Below are positions 9,989 through 24,804 of a stretch of DNA of 47,543 nucleotides, in pieces; position 1 is the stretch's first letter; each line of letters starts with the position of its first letter. The stretch is taken from assembly GCA_016870455.1 (NCBI GenBank), contig VGBN01000006.1, positions 1-47,543 of the forward strand. Reading direction: 5' to 3'. This stretch comes from Actinomycetota bacterium (GTDB lineage Bacteria > Actinomycetota > Actinomycetes > Nanopelagicales > Nanopelagicaceae). The notes below the pieces were generated by a model that was not told the origin of the DNA, ran no database searches, and saw only the letters and a program-made list of their open reading frames with translations. The translations under genes and the position numbers were made by a program.

Positions 9989-10888
9989 TTACGCCCTTGG
10001 ATGGGCTTGCTTATAAGCAGTTTGCAAACGCTCTGGTGAAACATGTGTATAGATCTGGGTGGTAGATAAAGAGGCATGTCCGAGAATTTCTTGCACGGTT
10101 CGTAAATCTGCTCCGCCTTCAAGTAAATGTGTGGCAGCCGAGTGGCGAAGTCCATGTGGTCCCATCTTGGCGCCAACTGCCTTCATCGCTTCATATACAA
10201 CCTCGCGCACAGTTCGTTGATCAATTCTTTTGCCACGAGAGCCTAAAAACAATGCATCTGCTGATGAAGTTTTTACAAACTCATCTCTGCCAGTTTTCAA
10301 GTAATTATCAATTGCCCGAAGTGCTGGCAGCCCCAATGGCACAACCCGCTGCTTACTGCCCTTACCAATAACATTTAAGGTATTTCTTGATCTATCAACA
10401 TCGCCAAGATTTAATCCACAAAGCTCTGAGACTCGAATTCCTGATCCATATAAAACCTCAACCAATGCTAGATCTCTTAAATTAACCGCTGATGGCTCTT
10501 CAATAGATTTAACCTCAAGTGCTTTTAATACAGTGGCTGCCTCATCAACCTTTAGAACCTCAGGCAAGACCCGGTGGGGTTTTGGAATTGCTAGATTTGC
10601 TCCTAAATCAGAGGTTAACCAGCCATTAGCTGCTGCCCAATTTGTGAAGGCTCTAATTGAAACAATTCGCCTAGTCAGTGTAGATCTTGCAACACCTGTG
10701 CTTTGTAGGTTTGCCAGCCATGATCTGATGTGCTCAATCTCTAATTGATTAAACTCAACAATGCCCAACTTCTCCATGTGTTTAAGAAAAGACTCTAAAT
10801 CTGTGACATAACCCTTAATTGAGTTATCAGATAAATTTCTAACCAGCGCTAGGTGTTCTTCATACTGGGTGATTAGGGCGGCGGACAC
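9989..10888 (-). CDS. xerC: Tyrosine recombinase XerC
   Basis: Phage-integrase fold: SAM-like N-domain, LYGSGIRVSELCGL, GKGSKQRVVPLG, HGLRHSAATHLLEGGADLRTVQEILGHASLSTTQIYTHV (R, H-x-x-R, Y catalytic residues). Confidence 0.93.
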   Translation of the reverse strand: MSAALITQYEEHLALVRNLSDNSIKGYVTDLESFLKHMEKLGIVEFNQLEIEHIRSWLANLQSTGVARSTLTRRIVSIRAFTNWAAANGWLTSDLGANLAIPKPHRVLPEVLKVDEAATVLKALEVKSIEEPSAVNLRDLALVEVLYGSGIRVSELCGLNLGDVDRSRNTLNVIGKGSKQRVVPLGLPALRAIDNYLKTGRDEFVKTSSADALFLGSRGKRIDQRTVREVVYEAMKAVGAKMGPHGLRHSAATHLLEGGADLRTVQEILGHASLSTTQIYTHVSPERLQTAYKQAHPRA

Positions 10889-10898
10889 AAATAGCAGA

Positions 10899-12488
10899 TT
10901 ACTCGGGTTTGCGCCCCTGCCTTAGTAAGCCATAGGTAACTGCGTCATCTAATGCCATCGCTGAGGCTGCAATCACATTCTCATGCACCCCAATTGTGCT
11001 CCACTCCCCATTTCCATCACTAGTCTCAACCAAAACTCTAGTTATCGCACCAGTGCCCAGGCGACCTTCCAAAATACGCACCTTGTAATCAGTTAACTCC
11101 AGTTTTGATAACTCTGGATAAAACTTCTCTAAGCCACTGCGAAGTGCGTTATCAATTGCATTAACTGGACCATTTCCAACCCCAGAGGCTGAGATGGACT
11201 CACCCTTGGCATTGATCTTCACCGTTGCTTTACTTGCCACTTTGCCAGAGTCATCTTGATGAACAGTTGTTTGCCAATCTAAGATCTTGAAAAAACTTGG
11301 CCGCTTTCCTAACACTTCTGTGCGAAGTAGTAACTCAAATGAGGCATCTGCTGCTTCAAAGGTGAAGCCCTTACCCTCTAACTTCTTAACCTTCTCCACA
11401 ACTCTGCCAATTAAATCCTTATCTCCACGTAAATCAATTCCCAGCTCAGCTGATTTCAACTCAATTGATGCTCTTCCGGCCATCTCAGAGACCAACATCC
11501 GCATATCATTTCCAACAGACTCTGGTGTTTCATGTTGATACATCATCGGATCCACCTTGATAGCAGATGCGTGCAGCCCTGCCTTATGTGCAAATGCTGA
11601 TGTGCCAACATATGGTTGACGTGAGCTTGGTGCCACATTGGTGATCTCAGCTACTGCATGTGAGATACGAAATGCCTCTTGTAATTTGCCAGCAGGTAAA
11701 ACAGTTTGTTCCTTTTTCAACTCTAAATTTGCAATGATATTTACTAGATCAGCATTTCCAGTCCGCTCACCATAACCATTTAATGTTCCCTGCACATGGG
11801 TAACCCCGGCAGAGATTGCAGCTAGGGAGTTAGCAACCGCACACCCTGTGTCATTGTGGCAATGAATACCAAGACGTGCTTGTGAGGCGGTAATTACTTC
11901 ATGGACAATTTCTGATAATTGATCAGGCAACATTCCACCATTTGTGTCACACAGGGCCACAACATCAGCACCTGCCTCAACAGCAACTTTAACCACCTCA
12001 AGTGCGTAAGCTTTATTTGAAAGGTATCCATCAAAGAAGTGCTCAGCATCTAGGAAAACTCTCTGGCTACCTGCCTTTAAAAACTTAATTGAATCAACAA
12101 TCATCGCAAGATTTTCATCAAGTTGAGTTTTAAGTGCTAGATCAACATGGCGATCATGGCTTTTAGCAACCAGGGTTACCACTGGTGCTTTTGAATCTTG
12201 TAAAGCACGAAGTAGTAGATCATCGGCAGCCTTAACACCAGGACGCCTAGTTGCACCAAATGCCACAAAGGTTGCGTTTTTAAGTTTTAACTCAGTTTGA
12301 GCTAATTTAAAAAACTCAGTGTCCTTTGGGTTAGCACCTGGCCAGCCACCTTCAATAAACCCAACACCTAAATCATCAAGGTGGCGAGCAATAGTTAACT
12401 TATCGTGAACCGATAAATTTAAACCCTCTTGCTGAGCGCCATCACGAAGTGTGGTGTCATAGATATGAAATGAATCATTAATTGGCAT
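10899..12488 (-). CDS. cimA: Citramalate synthase (CimA-type, isopropylmalate/homocitrate synthase family)
   Basis: FHIYDTTLRDGAQQEGLNLSVHDKLTIARHLDDLGVGFIEGGWPGANPKDTEFF...LGIHCHNDTGCAVANSLAAISAGVTHVQGTLNGYGERTGNADL, plus a C-terminal regulatory domain. Confidence 0.88.
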   Translation of the reverse strand: MPINDSFHIYDTTLRDGAQQEGLNLSVHDKLTIARHLDDLGVGFIEGGWPGANPKDTEFFKLAQTELKLKNATFVAFGATRRPGVKAADDLLLRALQDSKAPVVTLVAKSHDRHVDLALKTQLDENLAMIVDSIKFLKAGSQRVFLDAEHFFDGYLSNKAYALEVVKVAVEAGADVVALCDTNGGMLPDQLSEIVHEVITASQARLGIHCHNDTGCAVANSLAAISAGVTHVQGTLNGYGERTGNADLVNIIANLELKKEQTVLPAGKLQEAFRISHAVAEITNVAPSSRQPYVGTSAFAHKAGLHASAIKVDPMMYQHETPESVGNDMRMLVSEMAGRASIELKSAELGIDLRGDKDLIGRVVEKVKKLEGKGFTFEAADASFELLLRTEVLGKRPSFFKILDWQTTVHQDDSGKVASKATVKINAKGESISASGVGNGPVNAIDNALRSGLEKFYPELSKLELTDYKVRILEGRLGTGAITRVLVETSDGNGEWSTIGVHENVIAASAMALDDAVTYGLLRQGRKPE

Positions 12489-13573
12489 TAGATAACCCGC
12501 TTATTCCAACCATGTTTATCTTCGGCGCTGCCATGTTGAATTGCCAGCAGGGCTGCTCTTATTTGATTTGTAATTGGACCTGGTTGGCCATCACCTGTTT
12601 GCCAGGTGCCATGAATACTTTTTGCAGTACCGACAGCAGAGACAACTGCAGCTGTACCACAGGCAAAAATCTCAGTTATTTCTCCGGATTTAACACCATC
12701 TCGCCAATCATCAATGGAGATCATCGCCTCTTCAGTCTTATATCCAAGATCCTTTGCCAGAGTTAATATTGAATCACGGGTAATTCCTGGCAGTAATGTG
12801 CCAGTTAATTTTGGTGTGATGATCTTGGCATCTTTTCCGCTTCCCTTAATAAAGTAAAGGTTCATGCCACCCATCTCTTCAACCCACTTGCGTTCAACTG
12901 CATCAATGTAAGCAACCTGATCACAGCCCTCTTTTGCTGCTTGTTTTTGTGCAAGCAGTGATGCTGCGTAATTTCCACCGCACTTTGCCTCACCTGTGCC
13001 GCCGAGCGCTGCTCTTACATACTCAGTTGAGATCCATACAGTGACAGCTTTGGCAGAGTTAAAGTAAGCAGCGGCAGGAGTTGCAATCAAAATATATGTT
13101 GCATGATTTGATGGCCTAACCCCTAAGCCAACCTCAGTTGCGATCATAAAGGGACGAAGATATAAAGATTCACCTATCTTTTTTGGCACCCAACCAGCAT
13201 CAGCTTTTACTAACTCTTCAACTGTTTTAACAAAAAAATCAATTGGCATCTCAGGCAATGCAATCCGAGCAGCAGATTTTGCAAACCGCTTTGCATTTGC
13301 ATCTGGTCTAAACAGGGATACGCCGCCATCTGGTTGTGAATATGCCTTCATCCCTTCAAAGATCTCTTGGCCATAATGAAAAACCATTGCTGCTGGATCT
13401 AAGGTAATTGGACCATATGGTTGTAACTTGGCATCAGCCCAACCTGTTGCTTCACTCCACTGGGCAACCACCATGTTGTCGGTGTAGTACTTACCAAAGC
13501 CAGGCTCTGCGACCTTCTTTTCTCGCTCTGCAGCAGGTACTGGATTTGTATTTGGATTACTAATTACCTTCAT
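12488..13573 (-). CDS. ilvE: Branched-chain amino acid aminotransferase
   Basis: [25 protein letters not shown]...[13 protein letters not shown]...[17 protein letters not shown]. Confidence 0.95.
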   Translation of the reverse strand: MKVISNPNTNPVPAAEREKKVAEPGFGKYYTDNMVVAQWSEATGWADAKLQPYGPITLDPAAMVFHYGQEIFEGMKAYSQPDGGVSLFRPDANAKRFAKSAARIALPEMPIDFFVKTVEELVKADAGWVPKKIGESLYLRPFMIATEVGLGVRPSNHATYILIATPAAAYFNSAKAVTVWISTEYVRAALGGTGEAKCGGNYAASLLAQKQAAKEGCDQVAYIDAVERKWVEEMGGMNLYFIKGSGKDAKIITPKLTGTLLPGITRDSILTLAKDLGYKTEEAMISIDDWRDGVKSGEITEIFACGTAAVVSAVGTAKSIHGTWQTGDGQPGPITNQIRAALLAIQHGSAEDKHGWNKRVI

Positions 13574-14603
13574 GCCACTCCCCTAACTAAAGCATCTCCA
13601 ATTTCAGAGGTTGATCTTTTTTTATCCCCGCGTGCTGCTAAATCCCTAGCTACCGCACTTTCTACATCAGTTGCAGCTTGTGTTTGTCCCAAATGATTTA
13701 ACATCATGGCGATTGATAAAACTGTCGCCGTAGGATCAGCAAGATTTTTACCTGCAATATCTGGGGCAGATCCATGAACTGGTTCAAACATCGATGGAAA
13801 ATCACCTGTTGGATTGATATTGCCACTAGCTGCTAAGCCAATGCCGCCGCAGATTGCAGCTGCAATATCGGTAATTATGTCACCAAATAGGTTGTCAGTT
13901 ACTACTACATCAAATCGTTCAGGGTTAGTAACAAAAAACATAGAAGCAGCATCAACATGTAGGTAATCGGTGGTCACATCTGGGAAATCCTTAGCTACCT
14001 CATTAAACACCCGGGTCCATAAGCCACCAGCTCTTGTTAAAACATTGTTTTTATGAACTAAGGTAAGTTTTTTCCGAGGTCGATTGGCTGCTCGATTAAA
14101 GGCATCTCGGATTACCCGTTCCACACCTTTATATGTGTTGATTGACTCCTCTATCGCTAACTCTTTATTTGTTCCCTCATCCTTAATTGAGCCTGCGCCA
14201 ACATATAAGCCCTCTGTGCCCTCACGGACTACAACAAAATCAATCCCTTTGTTATTGGTGATTGGCGAGTTAACCCCTGGAAATAACTTTGCTGGACGCA
14301 AATTTATGTAATGTTCAAAGGCAAATCTAAGTTTAAGTAACAACCCACGCTCTAATACGCCACTTGGCACAGTTGGATCGCCAACTGCCCCTAGTAATAT
14401 CACATCTGCTTTTGCTAATTCAGCCATAACTGAATCAGGCAATGTTTCTTTGGTCTTATGCCAGTAAGCAGCGCCTAACTCATAATTGGTTTTCTTAAAC
14501 TCTAAATCATATTTTTTAGCAACCGTATCCAATACCCGTAAACCTTGAGTTACTACCTCAGGGCCAATGCCATCACCTGGAATTGTGGCTAAGTTAAAGG
14601 TTT

Positions 14604-14607
<4 letters not shown>
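13570..14607 (-). CDS. leuB: 3-isopropylmalate dehydrogenase
   Basis: [11 protein letters not shown]...[14 protein letters not shown]...[32 protein letters not shown]...[13 protein letters not shown]. Confidence 0.93.
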
Positions 14608-17238
<2,631 letters not shown>

Positions 17239-17254
17239 TCAGTTGGTTGGTTTG

Positions 17255-17806
17255 TTAATTCTGGTAATCAGCAGTTGAGCTATTTGAATCTGATTCGTTA
17301 GCTGTTCCCATAGTGCTTAAGGTGGCCTCAGCGAGGGTCTTATCCCCACGCTCTAATGCCACCAGCCCAGATTGAACTAGCTCTCGAATTCCATGTGGTT
17401 TTAAATCATTAAGCAAACTTTCAATTGCATTACTCTGCCCCACCGCTTCAATAGAAATTGTGGCTTTTGATTCGTCTGCAATCACTGCATTATGTTTTTT
17501 CACAATCTCTTTAGTGGCAGCTGAGTTTGCTACCTTAACTAACAAGATTTCGCGCTTTAGAGAATCTAAGTCCTTCATCTCAGCGATACCGATAACATTT
17601 ACTAACTTAAACAACTGAGCGCTAACTTGATCTAATGCATGGCCCTCTAGATTTAATACAATTGTCATGCGAGAGACCTTTGGATTTTCAGTTGGCCCCA
17701 CCGCTAGTGAATCGATGTTGTAGCCACGGCGAGAAAACAATGAGGCAACCCGAGCAAGTACGCCAGGTGAGTTCTCAACTAAGACCGCCAAAGTATGAGT
17801 CGCCAT
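17255..17806 (-). CDS. ilvN: Acetolactate synthase small subunit
   Basis: [43 protein letters not shown] at 17806 overlaps the ilvB stop (TAATG). Confidence 0.95.
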   Translation of the reverse strand: MATHTLAVLVENSPGVLARVASLFSRRGYNIDSLAVGPTENPKVSRMTIVLNLEGHALDQVSAQLFKLVNVIGIAEMKDLDSLKREILLVKVANSAATKEIVKKHNAVIADESKATISIEAVGQSNAIESLLNDLKPHGIRELVQSGLVALERGDKTLAEATLSTMGTANESDSNSSTADYQN

Positions 17807-19542
17807 TACAACTCCTGTGAATCCCAAACTGGTGCCATCGATCTAGCAACAGTTATGTCATCATTTGAAGTTCCAGCTGCCACCATTGGCCAAACCATCG
17901 CATCTCGGTGAACATTAAAATCAACAACAACTGGGCGATCATTAATTGCCATCGCAGCCTCAATTGTCTTATCCACATCCTCTGATTTTTCACATCGCAG
18001 CCCCACACAACCCATTGCTTCAGCTAATAATTTAAAATCTGGAACCCGCTTTGAGTGCAGATCGGTATTTGAATACCGTTGGTTATAAAACAGGGTTTGC
18101 CACTGACGAACCATGCCCAAAGATTCATTGTTAATTACCGCAACCTTGATTGGAATATTGTTTAAGGCACAGGTTACTAACTCCTGATTTGTCATCTGAA
18201 AACATCCATCGCCATCAATTGCCCACACAGTTGAATCTGGCGCGCCAACCTTTGCACCCATCGCTGCTGGAACTGCATATCCCATAGTTCCCAAGCCACC
18301 TGAGTTAAGCCAGGTTCTTGGTTTTTCATAACCAATAAATTGTGATGCCCACATCTGATGTTGGCCAACGCCGGCCGTAAAAATTGTATCTGGGCCAGAG
18401 ATCTTGCCAATTCTTTCAATTACATGTTGTGGTGAGACAGAACCATCTGCCGGTTTGTCATAACCTAATGGAAACTTTTTTCGCCACCCATAAACCTCAT
18501 TTAACCAAGGTGTTATATCTGGAGCTGATTTAGCAAGTGCCACCTTAGTTGCTGGCACCAACACCGCCAAAGTATTTTTTAAATCACCAATCAATGCCAC
18601 ATCAGCGTGGCGATTCTTACCAATCTCAGCTGGATCAATATCGGCATGGATTATCTTGGCATTTTGAGCAAAGGTGGAAAGTTTGCCGGTAACTCGATCA
18701 TCAAATCTTGCACCCAAAGTAATTAGCAGATCTGCTTTTTGTAATGCAGTTACTGCAGCAACGGTACCATGCATACCTGGCATGCCAAGATGTTGTTGAT
18801 GTGAATCTGGGAAGGCACCACGTGCCATTAAGGTGGTAACAACTGGTGCACCGGTAACTTGTGCTAATTGCATTAACTCAGCAGATGCCTGCGCTTTTAT
18901 TACCCCGCCACCAACATATAAAACTGGTTTCTTTGATTGCGCAATTAATGCTGCTGCATCCCTTACCGCCTCCACTTTTGGCTCTAGTACTGGGTTGTAA
19001 CCAGAAAGAGAAACCACGTGTGGGTAATTAAAGGTTGACTCTTTTTGCAGCGCATCCTTTGCAATATCAACTAAAACCGGACCAGGACGACCAGTGCTGG
19101 CAATATGAAATGCCTCTGCAATTGCTTTTGGAATATCATTTGGATCAGTGATCAAATAATTATGTTTTGTAATTGGCATGGTCACGCCACGAATATCTGC
19201 CTCTTGAAATGCATCTGTTCCAATTGCAGGACCAGGCACCTGACCGGTGATCGCCACAATTGGTACTGAATCCATCTGTGCATCAGCTAATGGGGTTACA
19301 AGATTTGTTGCACCCGGACCGGAGGTTGCAATGCAAACACCAACTCGACCTGTTGCTTGGGCGTAACCAGTTGCCGCATGGCCGGCACCCTGCTCATGTC
19401 TAACTAATATGTGTCTTATCTTTGAATCAAAGATTGGATCATAGGCAGGCAAGATCGCACCACCTGGAATGCCGAACATAACTTCGACACCAGCAGCCTC
19501 AAGTGCGTTAACTAAACTTTGCGCACCGTTGATCTTGCTCAT
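17806..19542 (-). CDS. ilvB: Acetolactate synthase large subunit
   Basis: TPP-dependent enzyme: [15 protein letters not shown]...[36 protein letters not shown]...[15 protein letters not shown]. Confidence 0.97.
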   Translation of the reverse strand: MSKINGAQSLVNALEAAGVEVMFGIPGGAILPAYDPIFDSKIRHILVRHEQGAGHAATGYAQATGRVGVCIATSGPGATNLVTPLADAQMDSVPIVAITGQVPGPAIGTDAFQEADIRGVTMPITKHNYLITDPNDIPKAIAEAFHIASTGRPGPVLVDIAKDALQKESTFNYPHVVSLSGYNPVLEPKVEAVRDAAALIAQSKKPVLYVGGGVIKAQASAELMQLAQVTGAPVVTTLMARGAFPDSHQQHLGMPGMHGTVAAVTALQKADLLITLGARFDDRVTGKLSTFAQNAKIIHADIDPAEIGKNRHADVALIGDLKNTLAVLVPATKVALAKSAPDITPWLNEVYGWRKKFPLGYDKPADGSVSPQHVIERIGKISGPDTIFTAGVGQHQMWASQFIGYEKPRTWLNSGGLGTMGYAVPAAMGAKVGAPDSTVWAIDGDGCFQMTNQELVTCALNNIPIKVAVINNESLGMVRQWQTLFYNQRYSNTDLHSKRVPDFKLLAEAMGCVGLRCEKSEDVDKTIEAAMAINDRPVVVDFNVHRDAMVWPMVAAGTSNDDITVARSMAPVWDSQEL

Positions 19543-19579
19543 CGCTTCCCTTCTTAAGTTGTGCCCATCTAAAGCAAAA

Positions 19580-19601
19580 CCCCTCAGTTTTATCTGAGGG
19601 G
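19580..19601 (-). terminator. Attenuator terminator upstream of ilvB
   Basis: Minus strand CCCCTCAG-ATAAAA-CTGAGGGG followed by TTTTGCTTT: perfect 8-bp GC-rich stem plus U-rich tail, between a leader peptide and ilvB. Confidence 0.82.
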
Positions 19602-19621
19602 TGCGAACTAACTTTTTCTAG

Positions 19622-19696
19622 TTAGCGCGCACGCTCAATAATCACCACGACCACAGCGGTGATCAGGTTTTGTGAGATAGATGAGCTTTTCTTCAT
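19622..19696 (-). CDS. ilv leader peptide, 24 aa (MKKSSSISQNLITAVVVVIIERAR)
   Basis: Translated directly from the minus strand: ATG AAG AAA AGC TCA TCT ATC TCA CAA AAC CTG ATC ACC GCT GTG GTC GTG GTG ATT ATT GAG CGT GCG CGC TAA. Run of VVVVII control codons immediately upstream of a terminator and ilvB. Not in the supplied ORF track (too short). Confidence 0.8.
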   Translation of the reverse strand: MKKSSSISQNLITAVVVVIIERAR

Positions 19697-19702
19697 GGGC
19701 TT

Positions 19703-19732
19703 AGTTTTGCAGGTGGTCCATTGGGCAGTCAA
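19703..19732 (-). promoter_or_regulatory. Candidate ilvB-operon promoter (TTGACT - 18 nt - AAAACT)
   Basis: TTGACT at 19727-19732 and AAAACT at 19703-19708 (minus strand), 6 nt before the leader-peptide ATG. This would give a leaderless or nearly leaderless leader transcript. Confidence 0.4.
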
Positions 19733-19784
19733 CTCCTGAGATGCCAATCTCATTATTTGAGCCTAAAAAGATAACAAAAAAGTA

Positions 19785-21476
19785 TTAATCGCAGACTGCA
19801 CCCTTTGAGGCGCTACCAACTAATTTGGTGTACTTGGCCAATACGCCACGATGGTACTTATGTGGCAGCGGTTTAAAGTTTTTTCTACGCTGATTTATCT
19901 CATCATCACTTACTAATAAATCTAAGGTTCTTGCCTTTATATCAATTCTTACCCGATCACCATTTTTAACAAATGCAATTGGGCCACCATCTACTGCCTC
20001 CGGTGAAACATGGCCAACACATAAACCAGTTGTACCACCGGAGAATCTGCCATCAGTTAGTAGTAAAACTGATTTACCCAGACCGGCACCTTTTATTGCA
20101 CCGGTAATCATCAACATCTCACGCATACCAGGTCCACCCTTTGGACCTTCATATCTAATTACTACAACATCACCTGCCACAATTGATCCATTCTCTAATG
20201 CATCCATTGCAGCTTGCTCTCTTTCAAAAACCTTGGCCGGTCCCTCAAATAGATCAACACCAATACCAGCTGTTTTACACACCGCGCCTTCCGGTGTTAA
20301 TGAGCCACGAAGAATTGTTATTCCACCGCCCAGTGAGATTGGATTTTTTACCGCTTTAAGTATTTCACCATCTGGATCTGGCGGTCTTATATCCTTCAAA
20401 TTCTCTGCCATGCTTTTACCAGTAACTGTTAAACAATCACCATGTAATAGACCAGCATCAAGTAGGGCACGTAGCACCACTGGGATTCCACCGACCTTAT
20501 CAACATCTGTCATTACATACTTTCCAAATGGTTTTAAATCTCCAAGTAGTGGCACCTTTGCACCAACTCGCTGAAAATCCTCAATACTTAAATCAACCTG
20601 CGCCTCATGTGCAATGGCAAGTAGATGGAGCACGGCATTGGTTGAGCCACCTAAGGCCATCAAAATTGTGATCGCATTTTCAAATGCTTTCTTCGTTAAA
20701 ATTTGTCTAGTGGTAATTCCGTTACGGATTAACTCAACTACCGCTGCGCCAGATTTGATTGCATAATCATCACGACGTCGATCAATTGATGGTGGTGAGG
20801 CTGAACCAGGTAGTGATAAACCCATCGCCTCGCCAATTGCAGCCATTGTATTTGCGGTATACATGCCACCGCAGGCGCCCTCACCTGGACAAATAGCTCT
20901 TTCAATCTTGTCCACCTCAGCTTCAGAGATCAATCCGCGAGCGCAAGCACCCACCGCTTCAAATGCATCAATAATTGTTACATCTCGACCATCAACCTTG
21001 CCCGGCATAATTGATCCGGCATAAACAAATACTGATGCCACATCTAATCTAGCTGCTGCCATCATCATTCCCGGCAATGATTTATCACAGCCAGCAAATG
21101 TGACCATGCCATCTAACCGCTCGGCTTGCATAACCGCCTCAACTGAGTCAGCAATTACCTCACGTGAGACCAATGAAAAGTGCATTCCTTCATGTCCCAT
21201 TGAGATGCCATCTGAGACTGAGATAGTTCCAAATTGCATTGGAAAACCACCCGCCTCAATTACCCCTTTTTTAGAGGCCTTTGCCAATCTATCTAAGGAC
21301 AAATTGCAAGGAGTGATCTCATTCCATGATGATGCAATACCAATTTGAGGTTTTGCAAAATCCTCATCTTTAAATCCAACCGCCCGCAACATGCCACGTG
21401 CTGGCGCTCGCTCTAAGCCATCGGTAACTAAGCCAGATCTTGGCTTCATATTATTTTTAGATTTTTGATCACTCAT
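19785..21476 (-). CDS. ilvD: Dihydroxy-acid dehydratase
   Basis: [19 protein letters not shown]...[16 protein letters not shown]...[20 protein letters not shown]. Confidence 0.96.
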   Translation of the reverse strand: MSDQKSKNNMKPRSGLVTDGLERAPARGMLRAVGFKDEDFAKPQIGIASSWNEITPCNLSLDRLAKASKKGVIEAGGFPMQFGTISVSDGISMGHEGMHFSLVSREVIADSVEAVMQAERLDGMVTFAGCDKSLPGMMMAAARLDVASVFVYAGSIMPGKVDGRDVTIIDAFEAVGACARGLISEAEVDKIERAICPGEGACGGMYTANTMAAIGEAMGLSLPGSASPPSIDRRRDDYAIKSGAAVVELIRNGITTRQILTKKAFENAITILMALGGSTNAVLHLLAIAHEAQVDLSIEDFQRVGAKVPLLGDLKPFGKYVMTDVDKVGGIPVVLRALLDAGLLHGDCLTVTGKSMAENLKDIRPPDPDGEILKAVKNPISLGGGITILRGSLTPEGAVCKTAGIGVDLFEGPAKVFEREQAAMDALENGSIVAGDVVVIRYEGPKGGPGMREMLMITGAIKGAGLGKSVLLLTDGRFSGGTTGLCVGHVSPEAVDGGPIAFVKNGDRVRIDIKARTLDLLVSDDEINQRRKNFKPLPHKYHRGVLAKYTKLVGSASKGAVCD

Positions 21477-21485
21477 ATGATTAGT

Positions 21486-22982
21486 TTATTGCCCTAAATG
21501 CTTAAGCAGCAGTTGGCGCACTCTAGCTGCATCTGCTTGACCACCAGTTAATTTCATTACTGCACCAATCAAAGCCCCGGCGGCTGGGATATTTCCATCT
21601 CTAACCTTTTGTGCAGTTTCAGGAGCAGCTGCTATCGCCTCCGCTATTGCCTTCATAAGTTGAGAATCATCTGAGACAACTTTAAGAGATCGTTTTGCAA
21701 TTACCTGACTTGGCGTACCCTCTTTTGCAATCACGCCTTCGACAACCTGCCGGGCTAATTTGTCGGTTAACTCACCCTTGGTAATTAACTCAATAATTTG
21801 CGCAACATCACTAACTGTTATCAAATCAGTAGGCAAAACAGATCTCTCATTGGCAATACGTGAGATCTCACCTAACCACCAAGATCTAGCTCTAGTTGGA
21901 TCTGCACCTAATAAAACAGTCTGCTCTACCGTATCTAGTAGTTCAGCATTTACCATCGCTCTCATCTCTTTATCTGGAACTGCCCACGCTTGCTGCAATC
22001 TCTTTCGACGCTCTGCTGGTTTTTCTGGCAAGCTCTTTCGTAACTCCTCAATCCACTTACCATCTGGAGCAACTGGAACTAGATCTGGCTCTGGAAAGTA
22101 GCGGTAATCCTCCGCCTGCTCCTTAGATCTACCAGGACGTGTTTGACCACTTTCTTCTAAGAAGTGCCTGGTCTCCTGCACAACCTTTTCACCACTTTGT
22201 AATCTATTTGCCTGTCTGACTATCTCACCAGTTACTGCTCGTTCAACTGAGCGAAGTGAGTTAACATTTTTAGTCTCACTCCTTGTTCCTAAAACACCAC
22301 TGCCTCTTTTGCTCAGTGAAAGATTTACATCACATCTAAGTGAGCCCTGCTCCATCTTTACATCAGAGACCTTAAGCGATCTTAAAATATCGCGCAGTGC
22401 TGCCACATATCCCCGGGCAACAAGTGGTGCGTACTTGCCGGTGTTGGGCACAATCTTGGTGACAATTTCAACTAGTGGAATTCCAGCTCGGTTGTAATCT
22501 AAAAGTGAGTAATCAGCGCCATGAATACGACCGGTTGAGCCACCAACATGGAGTGATTTTCCAGTGTCCTCCTCCATATGAACTCGTTCAATCTCAACTT
22601 TAAATACCTTATTACCTTCATCGGTTTCAATCTCAACATCTAGTGAGCCATTAACGCAGATTGGTTCATCATATTGAGAGGTTTGAAAATTCTTTGGCAT
22701 ATCTGGATAGAAGTAATTCTTTCGAGCAAATCTAGAAAATGGCGCTATCGAACAGTTAAGGGCTAAGCCGATCAAAATTGTGCTCTCAATTGCGCGCTTA
22801 TTTACAACTGGTAGTGAGCCAGGAAGTCCAAGGCATACTGGACAGGTTTGGGTATTAGGTTGTGCGCCAAACTCAGTGGCACACCCGCAAAACATCTTTG
22901 AGTTTGTATTTAACTCAACATGCACCTCAAGGCCCAAGGTTGGTTCATAAATTTCAAGTGCGCTATCGTAATTTAAACTCAT
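21486..22982 (-). CDS. gatB: Asp-tRNA(Asn)/Glu-tRNA(Gln) amidotransferase subunit B
   Basis: [19 protein letters not shown]...[15 protein letters not shown]...[13 protein letters not shown]...[11 protein letters not shown]. Confidence 0.96.
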   Translation of the reverse strand: MSLNYDSALEIYEPTLGLEVHVELNTNSKMFCGCATEFGAQPNTQTCPVCLGLPGSLPVVNKRAIESTILIGLALNCSIAPFSRFARKNYFYPDMPKNFQTSQYDEPICVNGSLDVEIETDEGNKVFKVEIERVHMEEDTGKSLHVGGSTGRIHGADYSLLDYNRAGIPLVEIVTKIVPNTGKYAPLVARGYVAALRDILRSLKVSDVKMEQGSLRCDVNLSLSKRGSGVLGTRSETKNVNSLRSVERAVTGEIVRQANRLQSGEKVVQETRHFLEESGQTRPGRSKEQAEDYRYFPEPDLVPVAPDGKWIEELRKSLPEKPAERRKRLQQAWAVPDKEMRAMVNAELLDTVEQTVLLGADPTRARSWWLGEISRIANERSVLPTDLITVSDVAQIIELITKGELTDKLARQVVEGVIAKEGTPSQVIAKRSLKVVSDDSQLMKAIAEAIAAAPETAQKVRDGNIPAAGALIGAVMKLTGGQADAARVRQLLLKHLGQ

Positions 22983-24478
22983 TTTGATCCTGCTAACTTT
23001 GGCGCAAAATCTAAGATTGGTTTACCCCACTTTGAAAGCAAAGCTGCCTCCAACGCCCCACCTACTAAGTACATACGATCATCCTTCATCGCAGGTGACA
23101 TGATTTGAAAACCAACTGGCAGGTTATCCTCTTCAGCTAATCCACAAGGCAGACTCATGCCGCCAATACCAGCCATATTTACCGGAATAGTGGCAATATC
23201 ATTTAAATACATGGCAAGTGGATCATTACTTTTTTCACCGATTTTGAAGGCGGTAGTTGGCGCAGTTGGTGAGACTAAAACATCACATTTTGCAAAGGCA
23301 TTATCAAAATCTTGCTTAATAAGTGTGCGCACCTTTTGCGCTGAGCCGTAATAGGCATCGTAATACCCAGATGAAAGAGCATATGTTCCAAGAATTATTC
23401 GCCGCTTAACCTCACGGCCAAACCCTGCTTGTCGGGTTAAATTCATTACCTCTTCAGCGCTTTTAACCTTATCATCGCCAACTCTTAAACCAAATCGAAT
23501 GGAGTCAAATCTTGCCAAGTTTGATGAGCACTCACTTGGAGCGATTAGATAGTAAGCCGCTAGGGCGTACTCAAAGTTTGGGCAAGAGAGTTCAATAATC
23601 TCAGCGCCTAACTTAACCAACTCAGCGATCGCCTCATTGAATTTATTTTCAACTCCCTTTTGATACCCCTCACCTGCTAATTGTTTTACAACACCAATCT
23701 TCATTCCCTTGATATCTAATTTTTTAGTAGCTGCAACCACATCAGGGAGTGCTTGATTAATGCTGGTGGAGTCCTTTGGATCAAAACCTGCAATTACTTG
23801 GTGTAGTAAGGCTGCATCTAAAACGGTTCGAGCACATGGGCCTGCTTGATCTAAAGATGATGAGAATGCAACTAAACCATACCTTGAAACTCCACCATAG
23901 GTTGGTTTAACTCCAACAGTTCCAGTTACCGCAGCAGGCTGACGAATTGATCCACCAGTATCAGTTCCAATTGCAAGTGGTGCTTCAAATGCTGCAAGAG
24001 ATGCAGAGGAGCCACCGCCTGAACCACCTGGAATTCGAGTTAGATCCCATGGGTTATGGGTTGGTCCAAAGGCAGAGTTTTCAGTTGATGAGCCCATAGC
24101 AAACTCATCCATATTTGTTTTACCCAAAATAATTACACCAGCATCCTTTAACTTGGTAACCACAGTTGAGTCATATGGTGGACGCCAGTTCTCCAAGATT
24201 TTTGAGCCACAGGTTGTCGGCACATCCTTTTGAGTCATAACATCTTTTAATGCAAGTGGCACACCAGCAAGTGGAGATAACCTCTCACCTGCTGCACGTT
24301 TTTTATCAACCTCTTTTGCTTGCAAAAGTGCGCCTTCTTTGTCTAAGTACAAAAAGGCATGGACATCCTTATCGACGGCGTTGATCTGTTCATAATGTTG
24401 ATTGGTTAACTCAACTGCTGAGATCTCTTTGTTGTTAAGGGCGGCTGCCATCTGCCAGGCGTTATCTCTAATACTCAT
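22979..24478 (-). CDS. gatA: Asp-tRNA(Asn)/Glu-tRNA(Gln) amidotransferase subunit A
   Basis: Amidase signature [45 protein letters not shown]. Confidence 0.96.
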   Translation of the reverse strand: MSIRDNAWQMAAALNNKEISAVELTNQHYEQINAVDKDVHAFLYLDKEGALLQAKEVDKKRAAGERLSPLAGVPLALKDVMTQKDVPTTCGSKILENWRPPYDSTVVTKLKDAGVIILGKTNMDEFAMGSSTENSAFGPTHNPWDLTRIPGGSGGGSSASLAAFEAPLAIGTDTGGSIRQPAAVTGTVGVKPTYGGVSRYGLVAFSSSLDQAGPCARTVLDAALLHQVIAGFDPKDSTSINQALPDVVAATKKLDIKGMKIGVVKQLAGEGYQKGVENKFNEAIAELVKLGAEIIELSCPNFEYALAAYYLIAPSECSSNLARFDSIRFGLRVGDDKVKSAEEVMNLTRQAGFGREVKRRIILGTYALSSGYYDAYYGSAQKVRTLIKQDFDNAFAKCDVLVSPTAPTTAFKIGEKSNDPLAMYLNDIATIPVNMAGIGGMSLPCGLAEEDNLPVGFQIMSPAMKDDRMYLVGGALEAALLSKWGKPILDFAPKLAGSK

Positions 24479-24775
24479 TTACTCTTCGCCTAATATTTTT
24501 GGCACTTTAAATCTTTGCTCACTAGATGCAGGGGCACCAGATAATGCTTGCTCTGGTGTCAGGCTGGGCGTGACAACATCATCTCGAGTCACATTACTTA
24601 CTGCTAATGGGTGAGAGGTTGGTGGCACATCAGCACCTGCAACCTCTTGCACTCTGGCAACTGCGCCAAGAATTACATCCATCTCACCTGCTAGGTGGTC
24701 TAACTCAGCATCACTCATTGAGATACGAGCAAGGCGAGCTAAATTTGCTACTTCATCGCGGGAGATTGCAGCCAT
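24479..24775 (-). CDS. gatC: Asp-tRNA(Asn)/Glu-tRNA(Gln) amidotransferase subunit C
   Basis: [33 protein letters not shown]; precedes gatA. Confidence 0.94.
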   Translation of the reverse strand: MAAISRDEVANLARLARISMSDAELDHLAGEMDVILGAVARVQEVAGADVPPTSHPLAVSNVTRDDVVTPSLTPEQALSGAPASSEQRFKVPKILGEE

Positions 24776-24804
24776 AATTGGCGAGTATAACTGGTGTTAA
24801 ATCA

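Noticed and set aside
9982-10176. 64-aa minus-strand ORF overlapping xerC
   Set aside because: Out-of-frame ORF within the conserved xerC catalytic domain.
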